NCBI RefSeq assembly: GCF_040892545.1
Contig: NZ_CP156079.1
Location: forward strand, 2,143,501 to 2,207,500
Source of the DNA: Paracidovorax avenae
GTDB lineage: Bacteria; Pseudomonadota; Gammaproteobacteria; Burkholderiales; Burkholderiaceae_C
Length of the DNA stretch: 64,000 nucleotides
Direction: 5' to 3'
The notes under the pieces were generated by a model. It was given only the letters and a program-made list of their open reading frames with translations, did no database searches and was not told the origin of the DNA. This document shows, piece after piece, positions 7,974 through 16,742 of the stretch. Each line of letters begins with the position of its first letter. The stretch's first letter is position 1. The position numbers and the translations under genes were made by a program.

Positions 7974-8936
7974 ATGAAGGTGGGTACCGGCGCCATCGAG
8001 TGGCACCGCGATGGCGAACTGAGCCTGAGCGGGCACCATCTGCTCCCGAGCGTTCGCATTCCTGCGGAGTGGGCGCGTATGGTCCGCATGCACGATCTTG
8101 ACGAGGGCGCCACCATCGGCTGCTGGAGCGGTCGGCCTTCAGTCGGTCTGGACATCACGGCCGAGGGGCCGGCAATGTTCTGCATCGGCGTCTTGCTGGA
8201 GGGGCAGGCCAGCATGGCGCTCGACGGTGGCCCGCCGCTGCACCTGCACTCGGGCATGGCGGTGGTCCAGACCGCGGACCGGCCTTCGGCCGGCCGCTTT
8301 GTCATGCAGGGCGACATGTCCAGTCGGCTGGTGGACATCCGTTTCACGCTCGACGGGCTGCGTCAAGCCGGCGGGCGGCCTCTGCTGGCTCTACAGGGAC
8401 AGTTCCTGCAGGACTGCAGCCTGCCGGCGGCGCAGACGCTCATGGGCGGGTTCCCGGCGCCGGCATCGCTGCTGCGCGTGGCGACCGACATCCTGACCTG
8501 CGACTTCTCGGACAAGACCGTGCGTTCGCTCTACCTGCGCGCCAAGGCGCTGGAAGCGCTCGCGATCGTTCTGCAGACGGTCGGACCCACTTCGCCCCTG
8601 TCCACGATGTCACGCGAACGGCCGCGTCTGCTGCAGGCCAAGCGGCTTCTGGATGAACGCTTCGAGGAAGAATGGACGCTCGATCGCCTCGCCCGCGAGG
8701 TGGGACTTGGCGAAAAGAAGCTGCAGGCGGGATTCAAGGCGATGGCAGGGCGTTCCGTCCACGACCACCTGCGCGAAGTGCGCCTGTCGGCGGCGGCAGC
8801 GATGTTGGCAGCCGGCACGAGCGTGACCGACACTGCGGCCGCGGTCGGGTTTGCCAGCCTGAGCCATTTCAGCAAATCCTTCAGGGAATCGCGGGGGGTG
8901 CTGCCGCGCGAATGGTTGAAGGCGCGCCGCCATTGA
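7974..8936 (+). CDS. AraC-family regulator (PchR-like), divergent from receptor operon
   Basis: Regulator of 320 residues. The C-terminal double helix-turn-helix is plain: LDRLAREVGLGEKKLQAGFK and AAAVGFASLSHFSKSFRESR followed by GVLPREW. The N-terminal 200 residues match PchR-type effector domains in layout (HDLDEGATIGCWSG region, then a beta-rich stretch). The frame is open from 7899, but ATG 7974 is preferred because GAGGAG lies 8 bases upstream and the upstream part overlaps the Fur-like box. It is expected to activate the divergent receptor-permease-monooxygenase operon when the cognate ferric siderophore is present. Only moderate similarity to the AraC protein at 2058 is apparent, so the two probably recognise different ligands. 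Confidence 0.88.
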   Translation: MKVGTGAIEWHRDGELSLSGHHLLPSVRIPAEWARMVRMHDLDEGATIGCWSGRPSVGLDITAEGPAMFCIGVLLEGQASMALDGGPPLHLHSGMAVVQTADRPSAGRFVMQGDMSSRLVDIRFTLDGLRQAGGRPLLALQGQFLQDCSLPAAQTLMGGFPAPASLLRVATDILTCDFSDKTVRSLYLRAKALEALAIVLQTVGPTSPLSTMSRERPRLLQAKRLLDERFEEEWTLDRLAREVGLGEKKLQAGFKAMAGRSVHDHLREVRLSAAAAMLAAGTSVTDTAAAVGFASLSHFSKSFRESRGVLPREWLKARRH

Positions 8937-9054
8937 TCCACGGAGTCCGTGCCTGGAGCGATGGGACTGCGCACCGGGACGTCGCTCCCCGCGGCAGATG
9001 TCGCGTGGTGCTGCGGCCAATGGACATCCTGTGACGTGGTCGCCAGCCGACGTC

Positions 9055-9147
9055 TCGGCGGCACGGGGGCGCCACGCTCATGCCGACGTCTGCCTGCCTG
9101 ATGGACCCGATGATCTGTTCGTCCGTGTACCTGCTCTCGTGGAGGCT
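9055..9147 (-). pseudogene. IS3-family OrfA (helix-turn-helix) remnant
   Basis: Translated on the minus strand this stretch gives ESRYTDEQIIGSIRQADVGM followed by SVAPPCRR, which corresponds to the start of IS3-family OrfA proteins (typical form: SRFTEEQIIAVLREAEAG). The remainder of OrfA is absent and the flanking codons are unrelated. It is about 30 residues, not functional. Confidence 0.7.
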
Positions 9148-9154
9148 ACGGCGA

Positions 9155-9215
9155 CCAAAATGAAGCCTGTGTGCGGCCCACGGAGCAACGGCATCGCCGA
9201 GAGCTTCGTGAATAC
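9155..9215 (+). pseudogene. IS3-family OrfB remnant
   Basis: On the plus strand KPVCGPRSNGIAESFVNT matches the OrfB signature (typical form: TPVRSPESNGMAEAFVKT) that holds the catalytic glutamate of the DDE transposase. Only about 20 codons are recognisable, and the strand is opposite to the neighbouring OrfA piece, so the locus has been rearranged. Together with the OrfA remnant it fills the otherwise gene-free interval 8937-9275. Confidence 0.65.
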
Positions 9216-9275
9216 GGGGGGCAAAGCGGGGCGACTGGCATTGGCTCGCGGCTCGCTGGCACGGCACCGGGCTGG

Positions 9276-9928
9276 TTATGTCTTGCGAAATGCAAACATC
9301 GAGGTTTCGTAGGGGAGGCGGACTGAGGGCTTCCCCCTCAGTTCAGGAGTCCGTTCGATCAGCGCACGCACTTGGCGCTCCACTCGTGCGCGTTGTTGAG
9401 ATGGCAACGCGGCGATGAAGCTGATGGAAAGGGTGCGATTTACGATGACTTGCTCTGCGGATCCGATGTGTTCGTTGTGCGCATGCTGTTCTCCGATTCG
9501 TCCCTGCCGTTCCAGATCGATCCCGGCACCCCGCCCGGCACGAGAACCCGGTGCATTTCCTCCAGCGCGGCAGCGGTGGCGAACCCATGGAATGCCTGCG
9601 CACAGACAACGGCGTTCACCGAGCGGTCTGGCAGAGGAATGGCCTCTGCGGATCCCTCGAGTGCGAGCACGTCGGGAAACGCTTCTTTGAGTTCGCGACG
9701 CATGGCCTCGATGGGTTCCACTGCGATGATCTTCCCGCGGCATTCAAATTCAAGAAGGCAGGGAATGAACTTGCCCGTTCCCGCTCCGACTTCCAAGGTC
9801 GTGCGGCCCGGCTCCACGCCCACCGTGTCCCTGAGCCAGGCCACGGCTTCGCCAGGGTAGCCAGGGCGACCGCCAGCGTAGATCTTTGCTGCTGATTCAT
9901 ATCCAGTGGCGGAGTTGTGAACAGACAT
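9276..9928 (-). pseudogene. Class I SAM-dependent methyltransferase, frameshifted with internal deletion
   Basis: The first part, from ATG 9928, is a normal class I methyltransferase: YESAAKIYAGGRPGYPGEAV, LEVGAGTGKFIPCLLE (SAM-binding motif I), AVEPIEAMRRELKEAFP (motif II) and VLVPGGV. This frame runs into unrelated codons and stops at 9440. The family's C-terminal end, VNRTLSISFIAALPSQQRAR and LRGKPSVRLPYETSMFAFRK, is found in another frame ending at 9276. About 50 residues that should lie between are missing, judged from the usual length of about 260. The gene is therefore broken by a deletion that also shifted the frame. Its SAM-binding half could still be translated but is unlikely to be active. 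Confidence 0.85.
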
Positions 9929-10109
9929 AAATCGTCCCTGTGAATACAGGACCGGTGCTCGTCGGCGGAATCGCCGCGGTCTTTGGACAGAAAGCCGAGT
10001 CCGAGCATGCCTGCCCGCGCATTCGACACACTGTGGGCGTGCCGTGCGGGCCACGGTGTCCGCTTGAGCGATGCCTCGTGTGCGCGCACGGCTCTTCGAA
10101 AGCGGATGC

Positions 10110-11765
10110 TCATGGTGATTCGGAGAAGCAGCGCGATGGCTTGGAGGGTGGGAGGGTTGTACTTTGCTTGCGTATTGACCAGATGGTGTCGGCAGGGCCG
10201 TTCGTGAGCCGGTATCTTGTGACAATCGCCATGCTTGCAAAGCACATCGCGCCTGCCAGGGCGGTCACATCGACGCCTATCGTTGCCGCGCTGCCATGGG
10301 CCCACAGGCCTGGCGACGGAAGAAGCAGCGCCGCCAGCGTAGTCAACGGAATCGCGAGCGTTGCGACCGCGCACAGCCAGAGCAGATGCACCGCCGAACG
10401 CGCGGCGCCTGAGGCGAAGGCCCAGGCGACCGCGCCGAAGAAGACGGCGTAGTAAATCAGGGCATGCCAATGACCGAGATCGGCCACGTGGCCGTACAGC
10501 CACTTGGCGGCGACGACGGTGGCCGATATGCCCGCGACGCAACCCAGGCAGGCCCCTACCGTGGCACTGCCTAGCAGTCGGGAGGCAAGTGGTTGCTCGA
10601 CTTCGCCGATCTCGCGGGCTCTCTTGCGCCGGCTCTCGATCCACAGCAGGTTGCCCGAATAGAAAAGCCAGGCGCCGGACAACCCAAGGAGGAAGTAAGT
10701 CCATTTGATCGTTGTTCCACCATATTCCCCGGTATGCAGGGCGAGGATCGTTGTTCCGACCCGCCGATCGAGATCTTGGACCGATGCACGGTTATCTCTG
10801 ATGAGCGCGCCAGTGACGGCGCTGAGGATGACGCCTCCGAAGATGGTGTCCCCGACGTAGCCGCGATCGGCTCCGGCGAATTTGACGGCAGCGGCCTTGT
10901 CTCCGAAGTTCGTGAAGGTCATGAGTTTGGGCTCAAAGCCGGGCGCCAGAGCGTTCAGGTGCTGGAGCAGTTGCGCGGGCGGCATCATGACGCCCGCCTC
11001 GCCGGCGGGCTCCGGTGTCAGCCATCGTTGGAAATCGCGTTTCATCAGGATTTGCTGCTTGCCGCCGAAGATCACGCTCTCCTGGGCGGACCAGAGTGGT
11101 CCGCCGAACCCCCACGCCGTGGCAGTGACGGCGATCACGAGGTGGAAAGGCAGCGCTGTTATTCCGACGATGTTGTGCGCGTCCAACCACATTCGCTTGA
11201 GGTTGCGGCCGACGCGCAGTGCCAGGAAGTCTTTGGCGAGAGACGGCATCAGTACGATCACCCCTGCGATCAGCGCCACGCCGTAAAGCAGTGAGATCAT
11301 GCCCATAAGGTGCGATCCCCAAGGCTCTGGAATCCCGACGCGCATGTGGATGTTGTTGATGAACTCCGCCAGTTCAGACGGCTCCTCGGGCTTTGCCAGC
11401 AGCGTGCCGTCGGGCTCCAGCGTTGCCCACCAGTGCACGTGACCGTGCGGCTGGCCTTCTTCATGTGGCGCGTCCTCTTTCCAGGTCACCCGCGCGGGCT
11501 CGTTCTCGTGCCCGCGCAAGTGCAGCGTCATGCCTTCCTCCCGCACTTCAGGATGGGCGGCGGCCACCAGTTCCAAAAGGCGGGGAGCATCGTCCAGGGA
11601 AACCGCGGCCACCCCTGCGGCGGGCGGCGAGGCCCAGCGAGCAATCGGTTCCTGGAACATGGTGAGCGCACCCGCATAGAAGGCAATGAACAGCGCGAAG
11701 CCGCAGGTGATGCCGATCCAGGTATGGACGGTCTTGTAGAGTTTGACGATGTCGGCGCGGATCAT
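10110..11765 (-). CDS. PepSY-associated membrane protein, iron-uptake operon
   Basis: Inner-membrane protein of 551 residues with a PepSY_TM layout: an N-terminal membrane helix with HTWIGI (residues ~12-35), a periplasmic PepSY-like segment, a pair of helices around HLMGMISLLYGVALIAGVIV, a second periplasmic domain, ILALHTGEYGG followed by a helix, and three or four further helices at the C-terminus. The same architecture occurs in PiuB/FegB-like proteins encoded beside ferric-siderophore receptors; the proposed role is ferric reductase or iron release, which is not proven. ATG 11765 has GTGAAGG upstream and begins 7 bases after the preceding stop. It is the last intact gene of the fecI-fecR-receptor operon. 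Confidence 0.87.
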   Translation of the reverse strand: MIRADIVKLYKTVHTWIGITCGFALFIAFYAGALTMFQEPIARWASPPAAGVAAVSLDDAPRLLELVAAAHPEVREEGMTLHLRGHENEPARVTWKEDAPHEEGQPHGHVHWWATLEPDGTLLAKPEEPSELAEFINNIHMRVGIPEPWGSHLMGMISLLYGVALIAGVIVLMPSLAKDFLALRVGRNLKRMWLDAHNIVGITALPFHLVIAVTATAWGFGGPLWSAQESVIFGGKQQILMKRDFQRWLTPEPAGEAGVMMPPAQLLQHLNALAPGFEPKLMTFTNFGDKAAAVKFAGADRGYVGDTIFGGVILSAVTGALIRDNRASVQDLDRRVGTTILALHTGEYGGTTIKWTYFLLGLSGAWLFYSGNLLWIESRRKRAREIGEVEQPLASRLLGSATVGACLGCVAGISATVVAAKWLYGHVADLGHWHALIYYAVFFGAVAWAFASGAARSAVHLLWLCAVATLAIPLTTLAALLLPSPGLWAHGSAATIGVDVTALAGAMCFASMAIVTRYRLTNGPADTIWSIRKQSTTLPPSKPSRCFSESP

Positions 11766-11772
11766 GATGCCT

Positions 11773-12066
11773 TCACGCGAAGAAATGGAAACGACACGCG
11801 AACAGCGCCGCGAAGGCGAGCAGGTTGGCCGTTCCGAGCCAGCCCCAAGCGGCAGCCCCGCTGCGAAATAGGAAGCAGAAGCCGAACACGGCGATCCAGA
11901 CGAAGGCTTCGAGGTGGCGCATCAGCGAGTAACGACCACCTGGAGCCTCTATGCCACCTGGGCCTAGATAGGCGTAGAGGCCGACCAGCGAGAGCGCCAA
12001 GCCCAGACCGAGGATGGCGCCGGCGCTGGCTTTGCCCCACCAGTCGGGACGAATAGCTTTAGCCAC
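11773..12066 (-). CDS. Small inner-membrane protein of iron-uptake operon (DUF3649-like)
   Basis: Protein of 97 residues with three hydrophobic segments (AGAILGLGLALSLVGLYAYL, FVWIAVFGFCFLFRSGAAAW, LGTANLLAFAALFACRFHFF). Proteins of this size and pattern (RPDWW near the start, LGPGGI, FRSG.AAW.WLG.ANL) accompany PepSY_TM and DUF3325 genes in iron-uptake operons of betaproteobacteria. The start is taken as GTG 12066, preceded by GGAGGAG and overlapping the DUF3325 stop by 8 bases. The frame stays open to 12138, but those upstream codons translate the neighbouring gene out of frame. Assignment to DUF3649 is from memory of context, not from a search. Confidence 0.75.
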   Translation of the reverse strand: MAKAIRPDWWGKASAGAILGLGLALSLVGLYAYLGPGGIEAPGGRYSLMRHLEAFVWIAVFGFCFLFRSGAAAWGWLGTANLLAFAALFACRFHFFA

Positions 12067-12334
12067 GCCAGCTCCTCCGCCAGACGCCGCGAATCGCGGC
12101 GGTGTAGGGGAAGGCCAACAGACAGACCATTGCCACATGCAGCGTCACGAATAGGCCGGACAGCGGGCGTAGCGCGACGATCCACAGCGACAGGCCGGTG
12201 GCCAGCAGCAGGCAAGCGGCAGCCAGGAGCAGCCGAATGGACAGCACGCGCTCAAGCCATTTCTGGTTGGGACTGGCCAGGTAGAGGCAGGCGGAACCCA
12301 AGGCTGTGGACACGATGGCGGAAAGGACAAGCAT
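12059..12334 (-). CDS. DUF3325-like small membrane protein
   Basis: Protein of 91 residues with three predicted membrane helices (VLSAIVSTALGSACLYLAS, LLLAAACLLLATGLSLWIVAL, GLFVTLHVAMVCLLAFPYTA). The segment LYLASPNQKWL matches the DUF3325 style of proteins found between TonB-dependent receptors and PepSY-associated proteins. ATG 12334 starts 72 bases after the receptor stop. It overlaps the next gene, indicating co-translation. The biochemical function is unknown; the context says inner-membrane accessory for iron uptake. Confidence 0.78.
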   Translation of the reverse strand: MLVLSAIVSTALGSACLYLASPNQKWLERVLSIRLLLAAACLLLATGLSLWIVALRPLSGLFVTLHVAMVCLLAFPYTAAIRGVWRRSWRG

Positions 12335-12405
12335 TGCTCGGGCAACTCCCTGCTATCAGCAAAATGGCGCCATCGCTTGTCGGCATGCGCTGGCGCCTGC
12401 TTTGA

Positions 12406-14814
12406 TCAGAAATCGATGGCAGCCGACAGGCGGAAAGTACGCGGCGCGCCCAGGACCACGGAGCCGGAGAGAGCGGCGCCGACGCCTTGCCAGTAGTTCT
12501 TGTTGAACAGGTTTTCGACGTTGGCGCGGAATACGACTCCCTTGCCGCCCAGCCGGGCCGCATAGCGCGCTCCCACATCAAACACCGTCCATGACGGAAT
12601 CTTCAACACATTGGCGTTGTCGACGTACTGGGCGCTGGTGTAAGTCACTCGGCCATTGAGCGCGAGGCCAAGCAAGCCTGGCACGTCCCAGTCAGTGCCT
12701 AACTTGACGGTCCAGCGCGGGGCGCCGGGCGCCTGGTTGCCGTCGTTCAGCCCGCCCTGCGTTCTGGTCTGCTTGCCCTGCAGATAGGTCACCCCACCGA
12801 GCGCGCGCAGGCCGCGCGTCAACTCGCCGAAGGTCGCCCATTCGATGCCGCGATTGCGCTGCTCCCCGTCCAGGCGCGCCGTGGGTGGCGTGGTGCTGTT
12901 GTCGGCAATCACGCTCGGCCTGGCGATCTGAAACAAGCTGATCGTGTTGGTGTAGCTGCCCGTTTGCAGCTTCGCACCGATCTCGCTTTGCTTCGTCTTG
13001 TAGGGAGGAAAGACTTCGCTCGCGTTTGCGAAAGCCGGGCCTACGACCGTGCCCGCAGACAGCCCCTCGATGTGGTTGGCGTAGAGCGAAAGAGTGCCGG
13101 TCGGCTTGAGCACCAGTCCAACCATGGGCGACCAGACGCCTTCGTCGTAGGCGGAACTCACGACGCCTTTAGCAAAGGCCGTGTCCTTCACATTCTGCCG
13201 CCGCACGCCCATCGTCAGCAGCACGCGGTCGTCCATGAAGCCGAGCGTGTCGGCTAGTGCGACTCCGCCGAGTGTTCTTTCATCGCTCTTTGGTAGAGGG
13301 TTCGGCGTGGTCTGCCAAGACACGATGGGCGCGGGCATATAGATGTTGGACGGCCGAGCAACGCCGAAATTTCTGTAGGAGTACTCGTCCTGCTTTAGAT
13401 ACGAGGCACTCAGGGACACCGCATGACTGACCTCACCGGTCTGGAAGCGGCCCCGCAGGCCTGCCTGGGCAGTTTTGCTCTTGAGGTCCGATGGCCAGGC
13501 AGTGATGCTCAGGCTTCCTGCGCCATTGGCTTGAGTCGTCATGTTTCCCGACCACATCGCCGGGATGTCGTCGTGCGACACACCCAGCTTGGCGTAGGCA
13601 GTCCAACGGTCGTTGAAGTCGTACTCGCCGCCAAGGATGAGCGCGCTGGTCGTTGATTTGCTCTCGCGGGCATTCGGAAGCATGTTGGTGCTGCCGTCGG
13701 GGGCATCAGGCAGCGAAGTCAGGCCGGAGGCGGCGTAGGCGATCAGTGGTCCCCCGCCATGCATTTCTTGCTGAAAGCGATAGCTGTCCAGCGTCAGGCG
13801 CACCCGTTCGCCGCGATAGTCCAGTGCGAGGGCACCGGCGTAGCTCTCTCTCTTCTGATCGTCGATATAGCCCTCGCCGTTCTTGTAGCTGCCGTTGAAG
13901 CGCACGCCCCATTCGCCATTGGCGCCAAAGCGGCGGCCGGCGTCCAGGTGGCTCGTCCACAAGGCATCCGACTCCATGCCCAGCGTCAGGCGCGTCAAGG
14001 GGTTGTCGCCTGCCCGCTTGGGAACCAGGTTGACGGTGCCGCCCACAGTGCCGGCGGGCGACATGCCGTTGAGCAGCGCGTTCGGGCCTTTGAGCACTTC
14101 CACCCTCTCGATGAACTCGGCGGGAAAAGCACCCCACCACGGCATCATCCCGGACACGCCGTCATACGTGGATGAATTGGTATTGGCGGTGAATCCTCGA
14201 ACAATGAAATTTCCTGGATTCGAGATGGCCGATGACTGTGAAATAGTGACCGAAGGGTCGTTCTTCAGAACATCCGCGAGCGTGGCGGCCTGCTGGTTGT
14301 CGATCAGCTCGGAGGTGTAGTTGGTGGTGTTGAAGGGCGCATCCATCACGTCCACGTTGCCCAGGATGCCAAGCCGCCCACCGCGTGCGACTTGCCCGCC
14401 GGCATACGCTTCGGGCAGGCCGTCGCCGCGTTCGGCCTTGCCCGTCACCGTCACGGGCGCCAGCGTCGCCAGGCCGCCATCGAAGGGCGGAGCCGCCTTG
14501 ATGACGACGGCACTGGCTTCCCATGCGGCGATCAATCCGCTGCCGGAGAGCAGGCGGTTCAGCGCCTGGTTCGGGGTCAGCGTGCCTGAGACGGCCGGGG
14601 CGGTCTTGCCTGTCACCAAGCCTTGCGGTGCGATGAGCTGGATGCGGGTCTGTCGCGCCCAGCCATTGAGCGCGTCTGCGAGCGGCTGGGGCGGGATGCT
14701 GATCGGCACCGGCGCATCGGGCTGCGCAGCACCCTGCGCACCAACGGCGCTAGCCCCCAATGCAAAGGCAATGGCCAAGGCAAGGGGGGCCGGCCGAAAG
14801 TTCTGGCGACTCAT
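12406..14814 (-). CDS. FecA-type TonB-dependent siderophore receptor with STN signalling domain
   Basis: Outer-membrane receptor of 802 residues. After a signal peptide (ALAIAFALGASAVGAQG) comes an STN/secretin-like signalling domain at about residues 35-110 (PISIPPQPLADALNGWARQT to the end of LLSGSGLIAAWE), then the TonB box (LAPVTVTGKAE), the plug (ERVEVLKGPNALLNGMSPAG) and the barrel, ending in FRLSAAIDF with a terminal Phe. The STN domain and the adjacent fecR and fecI genes show a cell-surface signalling receptor: ligand binding signals through FecR to the sigma factor. ATG 14814 has AGAGGA 8 bases upstream. The plug resembles ferrichrome/ferrioxamine receptors (FhuA/FoxA group), but the ligand is not certain. 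Confidence 0.93.
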   Translation of the reverse strand: MSRQNFRPAPLALAIAFALGASAVGAQGAAQPDAPVPISIPPQPLADALNGWARQTRIQLIAPQGLVTGKTAPAVSGTLTPNQALNRLLSGSGLIAAWEASAVVIKAAPPFDGGLATLAPVTVTGKAERGDGLPEAYAGGQVARGGRLGILGNVDVMDAPFNTTNYTSELIDNQQAATLADVLKNDPSVTISQSSAISNPGNFIVRGFTANTNSSTYDGVSGMMPWWGAFPAEFIERVEVLKGPNALLNGMSPAGTVGGTVNLVPKRAGDNPLTRLTLGMESDALWTSHLDAGRRFGANGEWGVRFNGSYKNGEGYIDDQKRESYAGALALDYRGERVRLTLDSYRFQQEMHGGGPLIAYAASGLTSLPDAPDGSTNMLPNARESKSTTSALILGGEYDFNDRWTAYAKLGVSHDDIPAMWSGNMTTQANGAGSLSITAWPSDLKSKTAQAGLRGRFQTGEVSHAVSLSASYLKQDEYSYRNFGVARPSNIYMPAPIVSWQTTPNPLPKSDERTLGGVALADTLGFMDDRVLLTMGVRRQNVKDTAFAKGVVSSAYDEGVWSPMVGLVLKPTGTLSLYANHIEGLSAGTVVGPAFANASEVFPPYKTKQSEIGAKLQTGSYTNTISLFQIARPSVIADNSTTPPTARLDGEQRNRGIEWATFGELTRGLRALGGVTYLQGKQTRTQGGLNDGNQAPGAPRWTVKLGTDWDVPGLLGLALNGRVTYTSAQYVDNANVLKIPSWTVFDVGARYAARLGGKGVVFRANVENLFNKNYWQGVGAALSGSVVLGAPRTFRLSAAIDF

Positions 14815-14920
14815 GAAGGTCCTCTTGGTAGTGAATGCGAATGCTTCCTACTAATGAAGACGCGCGAGTTGCCAGAAATACGGTAATGAATTTCAGATTT
14901 TTTTGTCCGCCCGCGTGCCC

Positions 14921-15997
14921 TTAACGTGCGGGCACTATTTCAGTGACGCCTTCCGCGTCCCGCAGCTGCACCGGCAGGGCATTCGGCAGCACGCGTCGCA
15001 GTGTCATCGCGTCGCGCGGGTCGAAGGTGCCCGACAGGCGCAGAGCGGCGATGGCGGGGTCGCGCACCGCGAGACCCGTGTCGCCGTAGCGCTCCAGTTC
15101 GGCCAGGGCCTGTACCAGCGGGGTATTCACGAAGCTGACGCGGTTGTCACGCCAGGGCGCGATACCGTCGCCAGGCACTGCCCCCACGGTGCCCAGGGCA
15201 CCCATGGAATCCACCTCGATTTGCTGGCCGGCGGTGAGGTCCACCGTAGCGGGCAGGCCGGCCGACGCGCCATCCCTGCGGGCCACCAGCACCTGGCCTC
15301 GCTCCACGGCCACCTGCACCCCTTGACTGCCCGGCAGGCGGGGCGTATGTCGCACTGAGAACTTGGTTCCAACCACGGTAACGTCCACCGGGCCGGCCAG
15401 CACGTGGAATGGGCGTTCGGTATCGGCCTGCACGCTGAACACGACTTGGCCATCCTGGAGCCTCACTTCGCGCCGCATGCGGTAGTAGGTGACCTCCAGC
15501 CGGGTGGCGGTGTCCAAACGCAGGCGGCTGCCGTCGGGCAACGCCACCTCGGTCTGCTGGCCGCGCTGGGTGGAGAAGGCCTGGGCGAACACGGGCTGGG
15601 CCTGCAAGTGGTTCCAGGCCACCAGCCCGGCGCTGCCAACAAGGATTGCGAGGGACGCCACAGCCAGAGCGGGCGCGAAGACGCTGCGTCGGGAGACGCC
15701 TTGCTGAGCCACCCGCCCATGGGCACGGTTTTGCCGGGCGTCCTCCTCCCGCACCTTGTCGCGCTCGAGGTTGCGGCGCAATTGAGCCACATCGGCGGCG
15801 GAAATTCCGTCGAAGGCCCTCCAGTGCGATTCCCATTGCGCATAGCGCTGGCGGTGGATGGCATCGGCGTCCAGCCACGCTTGGAACTCGGTTTCGTCCC
15901 GGGCGCTCCAGCCGTCGCGCTGGCGACGGATGAACCAGTCAAGCACGTCCTGGCGCAAGCCAGAGGCGTCTTCTGGTGGTGGTGGCCGAGGAATCAT
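14921..15997 (-). CDS. FecR-family anti-sigma regulator
   Basis: Membrane-spanning regulator of 358 residues. The cytoplasmic N-terminus has the conserved FecR form WxxRxxDGWSxxDExxFxxWLxAxxxHRxxY (residues ~21-52), followed by one membrane helix (VFAPALAVASLAILVGSAGLVAW, ~106-128), then a periplasmic FecR domain (TQRGQQTEVALPDGSRLRLD, VVGTKFSVRH). It would bind the STN domain of the receptor encoded 106 bp downstream and control the sigma factor encoded upstream. The intergenic gap of 86 bp to fecI holds no other gene. Confidence 0.92.
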   Translation of the reverse strand: MIPRPPPPEDASGLRQDVLDWFIRRQRDGWSARDETEFQAWLDADAIHRQRYAQWESHWRAFDGISAADVAQLRRNLERDKVREEDARQNRAHGRVAQQGVSRRSVFAPALAVASLAILVGSAGLVAWNHLQAQPVFAQAFSTQRGQQTEVALPDGSRLRLDTATRLEVTYYRMRREVRLQDGQVVFSVQADTERPFHVLAGPVDVTVVGTKFSVRHTPRLPGSQGVQVAVERGQVLVARRDGASAGLPATVDLTAGQQIEVDSMGALGTVGAVPGDGIAPWRDNRVSFVNTPLVQALAELERYGDTGLAVRDPAIAALRLSGTFDPRDAMTLRRVLPNALPVQLRDAEGVTEIVPAR

Positions 15998-16083
15998 GGA
16001 AAAAGCTTCTCTTCTTATGTAGACGCACCAACGGCGTCAAATACGGTATCTGAACGGGGGCCGCGCAAGAAATTTTCCTGGCT

Positions 16084-16641
16084 TCATGGATCGGAGCGCT
16101 TTTTCCGGCCCCGGACCGGCGAGGGCTGCGCGCCGCTGCCTTCGTGTTCGTCAAGGCGGCGCCAGCAGGCCTGCATGGCGATCTTCAACTGCATTTCGAC
16201 AGTACGGGGGGAGATACCCATCCGCTCGGCGATCTCGGCGTAGGACAGGCCGTCGAACTTGTAGAGGATGAAGGCTTCGCGACAGCGCGGAGGGAGCTTG
16301 TCGATGACGGCAATGACGGCCGCCAAGTTCTCGCGCGTGGACAAGATGGCATCGGGCTGCTGGGACGGCGGGCCGGGCAGGTCGTCGAGGCCTGCTTCCT
16401 GGTCGTCCAGCGAGGCGGCCATGCCCGAGTCGACCCGTACGTCCGCGCGGCGGTGCTGATCGATCATGAGATTGCGGGCCGTGCGATACAGCAGCGCGCG
16501 CGGGTCATGTACGGGCTGGCCTGACTGCTGCACCGCCAGTACGCGGGCGTAGCTTTCCTGCGTCAGATCAGCCGCGGTGTCGCGGTCTTTCACGGCGCGA
16601 GAAAGAAAACCCAGCAGTTCTCGGTAGTAGCGCTCAAGCAC
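16084..16641 (-). CDS. FecI-type ECF sigma factor
   Basis: ECF sigma factor of 185 residues. Region 2 is at about residues 3-70 (YYRELLGFLSRAVKDRDTAADLTQESYARVL, read as separate conserved helices, and ALLYRTARNLMIDQHRR), and region 4 is at 115-165 (LPPRCREAFILYKFDGLSY, then AEIAERMGISPRTVEMQLK). The start is GTG 16641 at the canonical position just before the LERYYREL motif; no better ATG lies upstream. It should direct transcription of the receptor operon when FecR is relieved. Region 16642-16912 upstream has no gene; a half-site resembling Fur (GGATAATGCGAA, minus strand 16743-16754) is the only candidate control element seen. Confidence 0.92.
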   Translation of the reverse strand: MLERYYRELLGFLSRAVKDRDTAADLTQESYARVLAVQQSGQPVHDPRALLYRTARNLMIDQHRRADVRVDSGMAASLDDQEAGLDDLPGPPSQQPDAILSTRENLAAVIAVIDKLPPRCREAFILYKFDGLSYAEIAERMGISPRTVEMQLKIAMQACWRRLDEHEGSGAQPSPVRGRKKRSDP

Positions 16642-16742
16642 GGATTGGCCTTGCCAGAAGGAAACGACGTATTCCCCTCAGCAGATGGGCGTCGGACTGT
16701 GGCGGCGGCTGAGCTTTGGCGCGCGGCTAGATGGGAACTCTT

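Noticed and set aside
9322..9342. Hairpin ACTGAGGG/CCCTCAGT that looks like a terminator
   Set aside because: It lies inside the C-terminal codons of the broken methyltransferase and has no T run after the stem.
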